Assembly: GCA_039679385.1 (NCBI GenBank)
Contig: JBDKVB010000016.1
Span: 1-64,000 of the forward strand
Origin: Armatimonadia bacterium
Lineage (GTDB): Bacteria > Armatimonadota > Zipacnadia > Zipacnadales > JABUFB01
Direction: 5' to 3'
Length of the DNA stretch: 64,000 bases
Positions within the stretch are counted from its first letter, which is position 1. Each line of letters begins with the position of its first letter. A model generated the notes under the pieces. That model was not told the DNA's origin and did not search any database. It saw only the letters and a list, made by a program, of their open reading frames with translations. Position numbers and translations under genes: made by a program. Of this stretch, positions 17,193-26,628 are shown piece by piece.

Positions 17193-18116
17193 GTGTCTGA
17201 TCTGACGGCCGAATTCAAGGAGTACTGCCGGTCAAGAGGTGCAGACCTGGTAGGTATCGCCCCGCTGGAGCGTTTCGAGGGCGTGCCGGCCCAGAACGAC
17301 CCGCGGACGATCTTCCCTGACGCCAAGGCGGTAGTAGTGATCGGGCGACGGATCACCCGAGGAAGTCTCAGAGGGTGGGAAGAGGGCACCAACCGAGACA
17401 TCTATGAGCTGTTTGGCTATAGCTGGCTGGACAAGGAGTTCCTGGCCCTGACGACCTTCGAGGCTACGGAATGGCTGGAGGACCACGGCTGGGAGGCAAC
17501 TCCAGTCATGTCCTATCCACCGGAGACACCGGCGCAGGGCATCCCCGTTCGCCCCAATCAGCCGGGGCCGAACGTCAACATCGACATGCAGCATGCGGCC
17601 GTGGCGGCGGGTCTGGGCGAGATTGGCCTGCACGGCGTCTTCCTGAGCCCGCGGTTCGGTCCGCGGCAGCGCTTCCAGGCGATCCTTACCGATGCGCCGC
17701 TGACCGCCGATCCGCTGTGCGAGCGCTCCATCTGCGGCAACTGCGGTGTCTGCGTCAGTGTCTGCCCGCTGCAGGCCATCGACGGGGAGAAGACGCAGGA
17801 AGTCGATATCGCCGGCAAGAAGATGACCGTGGCGGCCGTGGATGATGACAAGTGCCGTCGTTGCCAGAATGGTGCTCGCAGGAACCTGTACCATCCCTCC
17901 GGCAAGCCGGACCGGATCGCCGCTCTGTGTGTGCGGTCTTGTCTGGACATGCTGGAACGCAACGAGAAGATCGACGACCAGTTCGCCTTCGGGTTCCGAC
18001 AGCGAGAGCCGTGGGCGCTGAGCGAGACGGGGCAGAACGTGACAGTAGAGGCCAAGGCTCAGGGCGGCGGTTGTGCGGACCCCGAGGGCTTCCGCAAGCG
18101 CGAGCAGGATGCCTGA
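17193..18116 (+). CDS. QueG-like 4Fe-4S protein (first of a tandem pair)
   Basis: 307 residues related to epoxyqueuosine reductase and reductive-dehalogenase-type Fe-S proteins (COG1600-like). The N-terminal region has DLVGIAPLERFEG followed by VIGRRITRGSLRGWEEGT. The middle has a GEIGLHGVFLSPRFGPRQR motif. A ferredoxin-like segment CGNCGVCVSVCP follows, with more cysteines (KCRRC, CVRSC) that could hold a second cluster. Real QueG is longer and acts on tRNA; this protein lacks its C-terminal HEAT-like part, so a different redox role is likely. It is the first gene of the operon behind the strong promoter and is followed by a paralogue. Confidence 0.75.
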   Translation: MSDLTAEFKEYCRSRGADLVGIAPLERFEGVPAQNDPRTIFPDAKAVVVIGRRITRGSLRGWEEGTNRDIYELFGYSWLDKEFLALTTFEATEWLEDHGWEATPVMSYPPETPAQGIPVRPNQPGPNVNIDMQHAAVAAGLGEIGLHGVFLSPRFGPRQRFQAILTDAPLTADPLCERSICGNCGVCVSVCPLQAIDGEKTQEVDIAGKKMTVAAVDDDKCRRCQNGARRNLYHPSGKPDRIAALCVRSCLDMLERNEKIDDQFAFGFRQREPWALSETGQNVTVEAKAQGGGCADPEGFRKREQDA

Positions 18117-18178
18117 CCGGTGGTACTAGCGGAAGGAAGGCAAGGCCGCAGAATCTGTCAGATGTGAAGGGACCCACA

Positions 18179-19225
18179 ATGGCTGAGTTGACTTCTGAGC
18201 GAATCAAGGAGTATGCACTGACGACGGGCCTGGACCTGGTGGGCATTGCCAACATCGAGCGATTTGAGGGCGCCCCGGAACGCATGCACCCGTCGGAGAT
18301 ATTCCCAGAGTGCCGGTCAGTTATCGTTACTGGACGCCGAATCCCGCGAGGGACCTACCGGGGGATCGAGGAAGGCACTCTGTGGAGCAATTATACGTTC
18401 TACTCGTACAATCGGCTGAACACGTGGTTCCGGCCGAAGGGGACCTATGACCTGGCCTGCTTCATCGAGGATCATGGCCGGGAGGCCGTGCCGGTCTACC
18501 CGGGCGTGCCGGAGGCCCAGCCGGATAGCAAGCCACTGCGACCGGGATCGCCTGCGCCGGATGTCCAGATGGCGATCCGGATTGCCGGTTGCGCCGCCGG
18601 CGTGGGAGAGATGGGCTGGTCGAAGGTGTTTCTGACCCGGAAGTTCGGACCGCGGCAGCGTCTCGGGATGATCCTGACCGACGCCGAGCTTGAGCCGGAT
18701 CCGCTGATCAAAGAGGACGAACGAGTGTGCAACAAGTGCATGGCCTGCGTGCGGGACTGCACCGGGCACTGCATTCCGCACCTCAAGGACAAGGATACGA
18801 TCAGCATCGAGATCGAGGGCGTGAAGTTCGAGTGGGCGAACGTGGACATGGGCAAGTGCACCCTTACCCACCACGGCCTTAACAAGGAGGCCTCGCCCTT
18901 CCTGGCGAAGGACTGCCCTGGACTGCGGCTGAACGTGGCAGAGCAGAAGCTGAGCGAGGAGGAGGCCTACAAGCTCACCTACACGCTTGCGGGAGCGACC
19001 TGGCGCGCAACCAAGGAGTTCCCCTCCGGCCGCATCATCGACTACTACAAGACAATGCTGGACACCGTCGGGTACTTTGCTGTGTGCGGGGCCCGAGGAT
19101 GCGTTCGCGCCTGCATGATGAACCTCGAAAAGTCGGGGCGTATTGAGCAGAACTTCGAGAACGAGTTCAGACGGCGCCCGATGTGGGAGCTCGGCTGGGA
19201 CGGGAAAGTCGCGCCGGAGAAGTAA
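18179..19225 (+). CDS. QueG-like 4Fe-4S protein (second of a tandem pair)
   Basis: 348 residues, paralogous to the gene just upstream. The N-terminus DLVGIANIERFEG and the motif VTGRRIPRGTYRGIEEGT match it almost position for position. The Fe-S segment differs: CNKCMACVRDCTGHC, then a conserved histidine-containing loop (KCTLTHHG) and a longer C-terminus with CGARGCVRACMMNLEK. The start at 18179 lies 62 bases after the previous stop; the open frame extends upstream inside that gene without similarity. A heterodimer with the first copy is a reasonable inference. The substrate is unknown. Confidence 0.75.
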   Translation: MAELTSERIKEYALTTGLDLVGIANIERFEGAPERMHPSEIFPECRSVIVTGRRIPRGTYRGIEEGTLWSNYTFYSYNRLNTWFRPKGTYDLACFIEDHGREAVPVYPGVPEAQPDSKPLRPGSPAPDVQMAIRIAGCAAGVGEMGWSKVFLTRKFGPRQRLGMILTDAELEPDPLIKEDERVCNKCMACVRDCTGHCIPHLKDKDTISIEIEGVKFEWANVDMGKCTLTHHGLNKEASPFLAKDCPGLRLNVAEQKLSEEEAYKLTYTLAGATWRATKEFPSGRIIDYYKTMLDTVGYFAVCGARGCVRACMMNLEKSGRIEQNFENEFRRRPMWELGWDGKVAPEK

Positions 19226-19279
19226 CCAAGAACCCGGCCTCGTGCATTCCGGGGCAAGAGTTAACGGGAGCGATGAGCG

Positions 19280-20302
19280 ATGTCCAAAGCCAAGGTATGG
19301 TACGTTCAGCCGGCGAGTCATACAGAGCGCGTGTTCCATCCGGACCACTATAAGGCAATGTTGGAGGAGTTCGAGGTCACGGTCAACGAGACCGGCAAGA
19401 ACCTGACGGCAGAGGAGGTCGCTGCTGGGATCGCCGGGTATGACGCGATCGTGACGGGCTGGGGCGCTCCGGCCATGCAGGCCGAGATCCTCGAGAAGGC
19501 CGACAGCCTGAAGATCATCGCCCACTCGGCGGGCTCGATCAAGGCCCTGGTCTCGCGGGAGATGATCGACAAGTACCTGATCCCGCACGGGACGGTGCTG
19601 TTCAGCGCGAACGTAGCGATTGCCTACAACGTCGCGGAATCAGCCGTCGGGATGCTTCTGATGACGATGCGGCGTTGGCCGGATCTGAACGCGTACTACA
19701 AGCGAACGGGCAAGTGGAAAGACCCAGAGGTCCGGTGGAACGGCCAGTACCTGATGGGCAGCACCGTGGGCGTCGTGGCAGCAAGCTCCGTGGGTCGTGA
19801 AGTGATGCGTCTGTTGCAGCCCTGGCCGCTCAAGGTTCTGCTGTACGATCCGTATGTGAGTTCAGAGCAAGCCGCAGCGATGGGTGCGGAGAAGGTCGAG
19901 CTGAACGAGCTGTTCCAGCGGGCGGACCACGTGACGATCCACCTGCCGAGCATCGAGTCCACGAATAGCCTGATCGGCAAGGAGCAGTTGGACCTGATGA
20001 AGCCCGGGGCGACGCTGATCAACACCTCCCGCGGCTCGGTGATCGACCACGACGCTTTGATCGAGAAGTGCAAGAAGGACGAGATCTACGTGTGTCTCGA
20101 TGTGACCACGCCGGAGCCACTGCCAAAGTACAGCGAGTTTCGGATGCTGGACAACGTCTACATTGCACCGCACGTGTCGGGGTCGGGCTTCTACGGATAC
20201 CATCGCATCGGCGAGCAGACACTCCAGGCCTTGCGCGATTGCTTCGGCGGTCGACCGGTACAGGGCGCAGTGGACTATGGTCGCTATGAGTTGCTCGCCT
20301 AG
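19280..20302 (+). CDS. D-2-hydroxyacid dehydrogenase family protein
   Basis: 340 residues, NAD-dependent two-domain fold. The nucleotide-binding loop reads VGVVAASSVGREVMRLL, so the usual GxGxxG is replaced by an A-A-S-S-V-G form known in a subgroup of this family. The catalytic Arg is in NTSRGSVIDHDAL, the Glu in LDVTTPEPLP and the His in YIAPHVSGSG, so it should be active. It follows the Fe-S pair by 54 bases and probably belongs to the same operon, suggesting that all three act on one small-molecule pathway. The 2-hydroxyacid is unknown. Confidence 0.88.
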   Translation: MSKAKVWYVQPASHTERVFHPDHYKAMLEEFEVTVNETGKNLTAEEVAAGIAGYDAIVTGWGAPAMQAEILEKADSLKIIAHSAGSIKALVSREMIDKYLIPHGTVLFSANVAIAYNVAESAVGMLLMTMRRWPDLNAYYKRTGKWKDPEVRWNGQYLMGSTVGVVAASSVGREVMRLLQPWPLKVLLYDPYVSSEQAAAMGAEKVELNELFQRADHVTIHLPSIESTNSLIGKEQLDLMKPGATLINTSRGSVIDHDALIEKCKKDEIYVCLDVTTPEPLPKYSEFRMLDNVYIAPHVSGSGFYGYHRIGEQTLQALRDCFGGRPVQGAVDYGRYELLA

Positions 20303-20346
20303 AGCAGCCCTTAGCAAGACGCCCTGACGGCTGAGGAGATGCTGGA

Positions 20347-21108
20347 GTGGACGCAAAGGTACCGGTCCGGAGTTTGTCGATTGTCATTCCTGCCTACAAC
20401 GAGAAAAAGCGCCTGCCGCCCAGTCTGGAGAGGATCTGCGACTGGGCGGCAGACCAATCCCGTGCGATCGACATCGTGCTGGTCGATGACGGGAGCACCG
20501 ACGGGACGCTGGAGGCAGCCGAGGCAACGGTGGCAGGTCGCGTTCCCCTGCAGGCGCTGGTGAACAAGCCGAACCGTGGCAAGGGCTTCTCGGTTCGTCG
20601 GGGGATGATGGAGGCCGAGGGTGATTGCGTCCTGTTCACGGACGCGGATCTGTCAACACCGATTGAGGAGGCCGACCGTCTGCTTGAGGCGATCGAAGCC
20701 GGCTCGGAGGTGGCGATTGGGTCGCGAGGCATGAAGGAGTCCCAGATCAAGCTCCACCAGCCCTGGTGGCGTGAGAAGGCCGGCAAGCTCTTTGGCCTTG
20801 TGACGCGGACGATTGCCTTGCCGGGGATCCGCGACAGCCAGTGCGGGTTCAAGTGCTTCCGGCGAGAGGCTGCTCAAGCGATCTTCTCCCGCCAGACTCT
20901 GGACGGCTGGGCCTTCGACGTCGAGCTCCTGGTGATCGCGCGGCAGCTTGGCTACGAGATTGCGCAGGTTCCGGTGGAGTGGGTGAACGACCCAAATACC
21001 AAGGTACACATGCTGACAGACGGGCCGAAGATGGTACTGGACATGATTCGTGTGCGGCTGAAGCACCGGCACCTCACGCCGGCGGACCGCAGGGATCAGG
21101 GGCGGTAA
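20347..21108 (+). CDS. family 2 glycosyltransferase, dolichyl/polyprenyl-phosphate glucosyltransferase type
   Basis: 253 residues with a GT-A fold. The start LSIVIPAYNEKKRLP is followed by IVLVDDGSTDGTLEAA. The metal-binding motif is DADLSTPIEEAD, and SQCGFKCFRREAA with the final WAFDVELLVIARQLGY is characteristic of Alg5-like enzymes. These move a sugar from UDP-sugar to a polyprenyl phosphate. No membrane segment is seen, so it is probably peripheral. The start is a GTG at 20347. It precedes galT, which fits a supply of UDP-hexose. Confidence 0.85.
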   Translation: MDAKVPVRSLSIVIPAYNEKKRLPPSLERICDWAADQSRAIDIVLVDDGSTDGTLEAAEATVAGRVPLQALVNKPNRGKGFSVRRGMMEAEGDCVLFTDADLSTPIEEADRLLEAIEAGSEVAIGSRGMKESQIKLHQPWWREKAGKLFGLVTRTIALPGIRDSQCGFKCFRREAAQAIFSRQTLDGWAFDVELLVIARQLGYEIAQVPVEWVNDPNTKVHMLTDGPKMVLDMIRVRLKHRHLTPADRRDQGR

Positions 21109-21188
21109 GCCGGGGCGAAGCACCAAGCTTGCAGGACGAAGGTGCGCAGCCCAGGGGGCCGGTGTCAGCGGAACTGGTGGTGCTATTC

Positions 21189-22220
21189 ATGTCGGAGCTG
21201 CGCAGGGATCCAGTAACAGACCGGTGGGTGATCATCACACCGGAGCGCGGTGTTCGCCCACGAGACTTCGTGCCCGAGCCGGAGGACGAACTCGGTCCCC
21301 TGGGGTGTCCGTTCTGCGAGGGTAACGAGCGGATGACGCCGCCGGAGGTGCTCGGGCTTCGCGACCGAGGCGAGCGCGACCGTCCGGGCTGGTACGTACG
21401 AGTGGTGCCCCACAAGTTTCCGGTCTTGCGTGTCGAGGGAAGCACGGAGATTCACGGGGAAGGGCTCTTTCGGTCCCTCGACGGCATCGGGGCCCATGAG
21501 ATCGTCATCGAGAGCCCTCGGCACGACCTGGACTTGGCCTTCGCGCCCGTGGAGCAGGTGATCCGGGTCATCGGCGCCTGCCAGCAACGGGTCGAGGACC
21601 TGCGCCGCGACCGCCGCTTCCGCCATATCATCGTCTTCCGCAACCACCGCAAGGCAGCGGGGGCTTCGACCAACCACCCCCATTCACAGGTGATCGCCCT
21701 TCCCATCGTCCCGCAGCTTGTTCAACGCGAGATTTCGGCTGCGCGGGACTACTTTGGGGAACAGGGGAAGTGCCTCTTCTGCAGCCTGATCGAGCAAGAG
21801 CGGGCTGCCGGTGTGCGGGTGGTGGCTGAGACCGCGCACCACGTCGCTATCTGTCCGTACGCTTCGTGTTTCCCCTTCGCAGTGACGATCTACCCTCTGC
21901 AGCACTGCCATGATTTCGTGCAGATGGGCGTGGCGGAACGTGCCGACCTGGCTGAGCTGCTACGCAGCCTGTTGGCAGCGCTTCGCTCGGCGCTCTTCAA
22001 CCCACCCTACAACCTCGTCTACCAGACAGTTCCAGGTCCTGACCGCGCTGTGCCGGACGCGGCAGCCCCTCCGAGTGTCACACAGGTGTACCATTGGCAT
22101 GTCAACATCATGCCGCGGTTTACACCGGCGGCCGGCTTCGAATGGGAAACCGGGTTCTATACCAACCCTGTCGCACCTGAGGAGGCCGCAGCGGCTCTGA
22201 GGGAGCACATGCAACTCTAG
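21189..22220 (+). CDS. galT: galactose-1-phosphate uridylyltransferase
   Basis: 343 residues. It exchanges UMP between UDP-glucose and galactose-1-phosphate in the Leloir pathway. The first half has RDPVTDRWVIITPERG, a CPFCEG zinc-type pair and ERPR-like arginines. The catalytic half has FRNHRKAAGASTNHPHSQ, in which the H-P-H triad includes the nucleophilic histidine. YHWHVNIMPRF closes the protein. The ATG at 21189 fits the family start MSELRRDP; in-frame upstream sequence has no similarity. Homologues also act as ADP-glucose phosphorylase-like enzymes, so the exact substrate is not certain. Confidence 0.9.
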   Translation: MSELRRDPVTDRWVIITPERGVRPRDFVPEPEDELGPLGCPFCEGNERMTPPEVLGLRDRGERDRPGWYVRVVPHKFPVLRVEGSTEIHGEGLFRSLDGIGAHEIVIESPRHDLDLAFAPVEQVIRVIGACQQRVEDLRRDRRFRHIIVFRNHRKAAGASTNHPHSQVIALPIVPQLVQREISAARDYFGEQGKCLFCSLIEQERAAGVRVVAETAHHVAICPYASCFPFAVTIYPLQHCHDFVQMGVAERADLAELLRSLLAALRSALFNPPYNLVYQTVPGPDRAVPDAAAPPSVTQVYHWHVNIMPRFTPAAGFEWETGFYTNPVAPEEAAAALREHMQL

Positions 22221-22325
22221 ACCGAGGAGCGTCCAGACCCCTGAGTAACGTCGGGGCGCTCTCCCCGGGTTCGATCAGACCTGGAGGGCATAGGTGATTG
22301 GACCTTACGTGAGGCTGAACTGAAG

Positions 22326-24917
22326 ATGGAAGACAGGACGGGGCTGAGACAGCGTCTCGCGGCCCTGCTGATCGAGCAGGAGCCTGCGATCGTGCAAGGA
22401 TGGCAGGGGAGGGTCGCGGAAGGCGCCGAGGGCCCGGCTATCACTGCGGAGGAATGGCAGCAGGGAGCGCCGGAAATCCTGCGAATCCTGGCAGAGCGGC
22501 TGCGGGACGAGGACACCAGCACTCACCGGGACCGTCTGGTGGCGCTGCTCCAGCAGTTCCACGACGCGCGGCCGGCCGTGGGGAGTGCTGCGGCTGGTCT
22601 GAGCGCACTGGTGACGGCCAGTGTGCTCAGTCTGAAGGGCCATCTTGGCGCGGGAGACAAGATGGAGGAGATCGAGGCCGAACTGGAGTCGGAGGTCACC
22701 GCTCTGCGGGCTGAGGTGTGGGCTGCGGAAGCAGAGCTCTCGCAGGGAGATGTCGACGACCTGCAGGGGCAGTTCGATTCCCTGCTGGAGGTCGTGCCCG
22801 ATCCGGTTCTGGTGGTAGGTGTCGCAAGGGGCAGAATCCGAGCAGCGAACCCGGCAGCGCTGGCGCTGACCGGCTACTCACCCGCGCAACTGCGCACCCT
22901 CCTCCTGCAAGACCTCATTCCCGCTCTGGACGGGACTGGCCCCGGCAAGTTTCTCGACGAAGTGGTCGAGACCGGCACGAGCATCCGAGACGGCCTGGAG
23001 CTGGTGAGCAGGAGCGGCGACAGGATCAGCGGAGACCTGCGAGGGGCACTAGTCCGCCGAGATGGGCTTCCGGCTGCCGTATGCATCTATCGCGTGGGGA
23101 CGTCGGACGCTCCTGGGACGGGAACTGCGGTCCCAGAGGAGGCCTTTGCCAGCAAGTACGAACAGCTAGATGTGTTCTTTGAGAACGTGATCTCGGCGCT
23201 CCCGCTGCGACTGGTTGTGTTGGACTCGGACCTGCGGGTCATCCATGCGAACCCGGCCTTCTACGTACAGCGCGGGATGGCCAAGGAGGAGGTACTCGGA
23301 CAGGACATCGACGCGGTACTTCCGCCCGAGTTGCTCGACGACGCCGGCCTGCGTGCGGCGCTCCAGTCGGTGCTGCTGACGGGAGAGCGCGTGCGGTGGA
23401 CAGGGTATCGAGACTACACGCCACGTCAGGGCGAGCGGATTCTGAATGTGCGGCTTGACCCGTGCGAGGGTCCTGCCCGGCAGCGAATGGTGCTGCTGAC
23501 CTTCGAGGACATCACCGAGCGCCACTACCAGTTGTATGAGCGCTCCGTACTTCAGCAGATCGCGAGGGCATTGCTGGGTGAACTGAACCTCCCGAAGCTG
23601 CTGTACGCGATCCTGACCGGGATGACTGCCGGTGGCGCTGTCGGGCTGGGGTTCAACCGGGCGATACTGATGCTGGTGGATGAGGAGGCCGGGGTGCTAC
23701 GGGCTGAGATGGCCGTAGGGCCGGCCTCGCTGGAGCAAGCTGCGGCGATCTGGACAGAAGTCTCGGACGACTACCGAACGCTGGACGATTTCCTGGCAAA
23801 CTACGAGAAGCTGCCACCGGCGGAGGAGCGTCCTCTTCATGAACTCGTGCACCGAATGGTGTTCCCGCTGAAGGCCACGCAGAACCTGCCGATGGCGGCG
23901 ATCACGCAGCGGCAGACGATTCATGTGGTGGATGCGGAGATGGACGAGCGCGTGCCGTCGGCGCTGCGGGAGATGCTGGAGACCGATGAGTTCGTGGTGG
24001 CGCCGCTGGTAGCGCGGGACAAGATAATCGGCGTAGCGATTGCGGACAACCGATTCTCGCAGCAACCGATCGGCCACTCGGCAGTGCAACTGCTGACGGC
24101 GCTGGCGGACCAGGCAGCTTTGGCCATCGACTCGGCGCGGATGTTCAGCCAGGCCACGGAGGATGCGCGTCGGCTGGACCAGGCGTTGACGGACCTGAGG
24201 TCGGCGCAGGAGGAGAGTCTCCGGACGGCCAAGCTCGCGGCGATCGGTGAGGTGACGGCAATCGTCGCCCACGAAATACGCAGCCCGCTATCGGCGATCG
24301 GTGGGTTCGCACGCAGTATTGTCCGAGAGCCGCACAGGGTGGACCGGAACGCTCGGGCTGCGAAGATCATCGTGGAGGAGGTCGTGCGTCTGGAACGGAT
24401 CCTGGCGGAGTTGCTTGACTTCACGAAGCCGTCGGAATCGGTTCTGGAGCCGGTCGATCTTGCACCACTGGTGGCAGGCGTAGTGCAGAAGATGCGGGCA
24501 GCACCCGAGAGCGCCGAGGTGGAATACCACGTGAGGATCGAGGAGGGGCTGCCACTCGTCGAGGCGGACCCCAAGCACGTGACGCAGATCGTGCAGAACC
24601 TGGTGATGAACGCGCTGCAGGCGATGCCGCAAGGCGGGTCGCTGACAGTGACTGCTCACGCGAAGCCCTCTGAAGTCGAGGTCTCGATAGAGGATACGGG
24701 CGAAGGTATCGCGGAGGACCGTCTGGAGAAGGTCTTCGACACCTTCTACACGACAAAGCCGACGGGGACCGGGCTGGGGCTGGCGCTGTGCCAGAAGCTC
24801 GCGGCGCAACAGGGCGCCGAGATCAAGGTGAAGAGCACGGTGGGCAAGGGTACCACTTTCATCGTGTCCTTCCCGGTGAGACCAAAGACGCGGGCTCTGG
24901 AGCAGGGAGTGCAGTGA
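22326..24917 (+). CDS. hybrid-sensor-type histidine kinase: PAS-PAS-GAF-HisKA-HATPase
   Basis: 863 residues, no membrane segment, so a cytoplasmic sensor. A helical N-terminal region (1-140) precedes two PAS domains (about 145-260, starting SLLEVVPDPVLVV; and 275-395, starting VISALPLRLVVLDSD). A GAF domain spans about 400-610 and ends in LADQAALAIDSARMFSQA. The H-box IVAHEIRSPLSAIGG places the phosphorylated histidine at residue 649. N-box MNALQAMPQGG, G1 DTGEGI and G2 GTGLGLALC complete the ATPase domain. It is followed 68 bases later by a free receiver protein and then glgC-glgA, so it may control them or simply be co-transcribed. Confidence 0.95.
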   Translation: MEDRTGLRQRLAALLIEQEPAIVQGWQGRVAEGAEGPAITAEEWQQGAPEILRILAERLRDEDTSTHRDRLVALLQQFHDARPAVGSAAAGLSALVTASVLSLKGHLGAGDKMEEIEAELESEVTALRAEVWAAEAELSQGDVDDLQGQFDSLLEVVPDPVLVVGVARGRIRAANPAALALTGYSPAQLRTLLLQDLIPALDGTGPGKFLDEVVETGTSIRDGLELVSRSGDRISGDLRGALVRRDGLPAAVCIYRVGTSDAPGTGTAVPEEAFASKYEQLDVFFENVISALPLRLVVLDSDLRVIHANPAFYVQRGMAKEEVLGQDIDAVLPPELLDDAGLRAALQSVLLTGERVRWTGYRDYTPRQGERILNVRLDPCEGPARQRMVLLTFEDITERHYQLYERSVLQQIARALLGELNLPKLLYAILTGMTAGGAVGLGFNRAILMLVDEEAGVLRAEMAVGPASLEQAAAIWTEVSDDYRTLDDFLANYEKLPPAEERPLHELVHRMVFPLKATQNLPMAAITQRQTIHVVDAEMDERVPSALREMLETDEFVVAPLVARDKIIGVAIADNRFSQQPIGHSAVQLLTALADQAALAIDSARMFSQATEDARRLDQALTDLRSAQEESLRTAKLAAIGEVTAIVAHEIRSPLSAIGGFARSIVREPHRVDRNARAAKIIVEEVVRLERILAELLDFTKPSESVLEPVDLAPLVAGVVQKMRAAPESAEVEYHVRIEEGLPLVEADPKHVTQIVQNLVMNALQAMPQGGSLTVTAHAKPSEVEVSIEDTGEGIAEDRLEKVFDTFYTTKPTGTGLGLALCQKLAAQQGAEIKVKSTVGKGTTFIVSFPVRPKTRALEQGVQ

Positions 24918-24985
24918 GTTGATGCCAAGGACGCTCGCCTTCGCCATGCTGGTGAGGGAAGGAGCGCGGCAAGGAGCGTGACGGA

Positions 24986-25372
24986 GTGCCAAGAGTGCTG
25001 GTCGTGGACGACGAGGAGCATCTGTGCATGCTGTACGAGCAGGAGCTTCACTACGCCGGGTACGAGGTCGTGACGGCCTCAAGCGGCCCTGAAGCGCTGG
25101 CGGCTCTGGAGCAGCATGACATTGACGTCGTGGTCCTGGACATCGCGATGCCGGGGATGGACGGGATCGAGACGCTGCGCAAGATCCTGGCGGTCAACAA
25201 CCGCATGCCGGTGATTCTCAACACGGCGTATGCGAGCTACCAGGACGATTTCATGACATGGGCAGCAGAGGATTACGTGGTGAAGAGCAGCGACGTGTCC
25301 GAGCTTTCGCAGCACATTGCCGACGTGCTGCGCAAGCGAGGTATCAAGCCTCCTGAGCCCCCTGCGGCTTAG
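24986..25372 (+). CDS. stand-alone response regulator receiver protein
   Basis: 128 residues: one CheY-like domain and no output domain. The acidic pair is D8-D9, the phosphoacceptor is D52 in VVVLDIAMPGMDG, the switch Thr is in NTAYAS and the conserved Lys is in VVKSSD. It starts with GTG at 24986. It is the natural partner of the kinase immediately upstream. With no DNA-binding domain it must act by protein contact or as a phosphorelay step. It lies 20 bases before glgC. Confidence 0.93.
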   Translation: MPRVLVVDDEEHLCMLYEQELHYAGYEVVTASSGPEALAALEQHDIDVVVLDIAMPGMDGIETLRKILAVNNRMPVILNTAYASYQDDFMTWAAEDYVVKSSDVSELSQHIADVLRKRGIKPPEPPAA

Positions 25373-25392
25373 GGTCGTTAGAGGTACGGACT

Positions 25393-26628
25393 ATGGATCG
25401 GAAGGACAACGCCGATGCTGCACGGGACATCGTGGTGATGGTCCTCGCCGGTGGCGAGGGCCAGCGCCTGTACCCTTTGACGCGGCGGCGGGCCAAGCCG
25501 GCGGTGCGGTATGGCGGGGACTACCGGATGATCGATTTCACGCTGAGCAACTGCGTGAACTCCGGCTACCGGCGGATCTACCTGCTTACGCAGTTCGCCG
25601 CCTCGTCGCTACACCGGCATGTTCGGCGTGGCTGGGTGCCGCTGCTGAGCGATGAACTTGGGGAGTTCATCGAGATGGTGCCGGCACAGCGGATGGCGGA
25701 GGATCGTTGGTACGCCGGGACGGCCGACGCCATCTACCAGAACCTGTTCATTCTCCAAGAGGAGCGGCCCTCACTGGTCATCATCCTGTCGGGTGACCAC
25801 GCGTACAAGATGGACTACCGGGGGATGGTTCGCCAGCACCTGGAGACCGGGGCAGCGCTGACGATTGCGAGCCTGAAGGCGCCGCGCACGCAGTGCACGC
25901 AACTGGGCGTCCTGGAGGTTGACCGAGACTGGCGAGTGGCGGGCTTCGAGGAGAAACCTGTCGACCCGCGGGGCGTGCCTGATGACCCGGACCACTCTCT
26001 CGTGTCGATGGGCGTGTACGTATGGACGACGGCAGAGCTGGTGCGGCGAGTGGCCGACGATTCGACGCGCGATACGAACCACGACTTCGGCAAGGACCTG
26101 ATACCGACGATGGTATCGGAGGGCAGTGGGGTCTGGGCGTACCACTTCGACCGCGACCCCTCGGGCAGTCCGAGCTACTGGCGGGACATTGGGACTCTCG
26201 ATGCATACTGGCAGGCGAACATGGAGCTGGTGGGGATCCTGCCGGAGTTGAACCTGTATGACCGTGAGTGGCCGGTGTACAGCCACAAGGTGCAGCTGCC
26301 GCCGGCGAAGACCGTGCATGGCAGCCTGTGCTCGGTGACGGACTCGCTGATCTCGCCGGGGTGCGTGATCTCGGGGGCGCGGATACACTCGAGCGTCCTC
26401 TCCCCCGGCGTGTATGTGCATCGGGGTGCGGAGATCAGTGAGTCGATCATCATGGACGACTGCGAGGTCGGGCGGGATGCGGTGCTGCATCGGACAGTCG
26501 TGGACGAGGGAGTGAAGGTTCCGGAGGGGTTCCGCGCCGGCTTCGACCGGGCGGAGGACGAGCGACGCTTCCTGGTGACGGAGGGCGGCGTAACGGTGAT
26601 TCCGCAGGGAATGGTGTTGCACAAGTGA
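25393..26628 (+). CDS. glgC: glucose-1-phosphate adenylyltransferase
   Basis: 411 residues. It makes ADP-glucose from ATP and glucose-1-phosphate, the committed step of glycogen synthesis. The N-terminal pyrophosphorylase motif is MVLAGGEGQRLYPLTRRRAK, followed by YRMIDFTLSNCVNSG, and GTADAIYQNLF binds the substrate. YWRDIGTLDAYWQANMEL is the classical GlgC signature. A left-handed beta-helix C-terminus (SLISPGCVISGARI, SIIMDDCEVG) completes the normal length. Its stop overlaps the glgA start by 4 bases. Confidence 0.97.
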   Translation: MDRKDNADAARDIVVMVLAGGEGQRLYPLTRRRAKPAVRYGGDYRMIDFTLSNCVNSGYRRIYLLTQFAASSLHRHVRRGWVPLLSDELGEFIEMVPAQRMAEDRWYAGTADAIYQNLFILQEERPSLVIILSGDHAYKMDYRGMVRQHLETGAALTIASLKAPRTQCTQLGVLEVDRDWRVAGFEEKPVDPRGVPDDPDHSLVSMGVYVWTTAELVRRVADDSTRDTNHDFGKDLIPTMVSEGSGVWAYHFDRDPSGSPSYWRDIGTLDAYWQANMELVGILPELNLYDREWPVYSHKVQLPPAKTVHGSLCSVTDSLISPGCVISGARIHSSVLSPGVYVHRGAEISESIIMDDCEVGRDAVLHRTVVDEGVKVPEGFRAGFDRAEDERRFLVTEGGVTVIPQGMVLHK

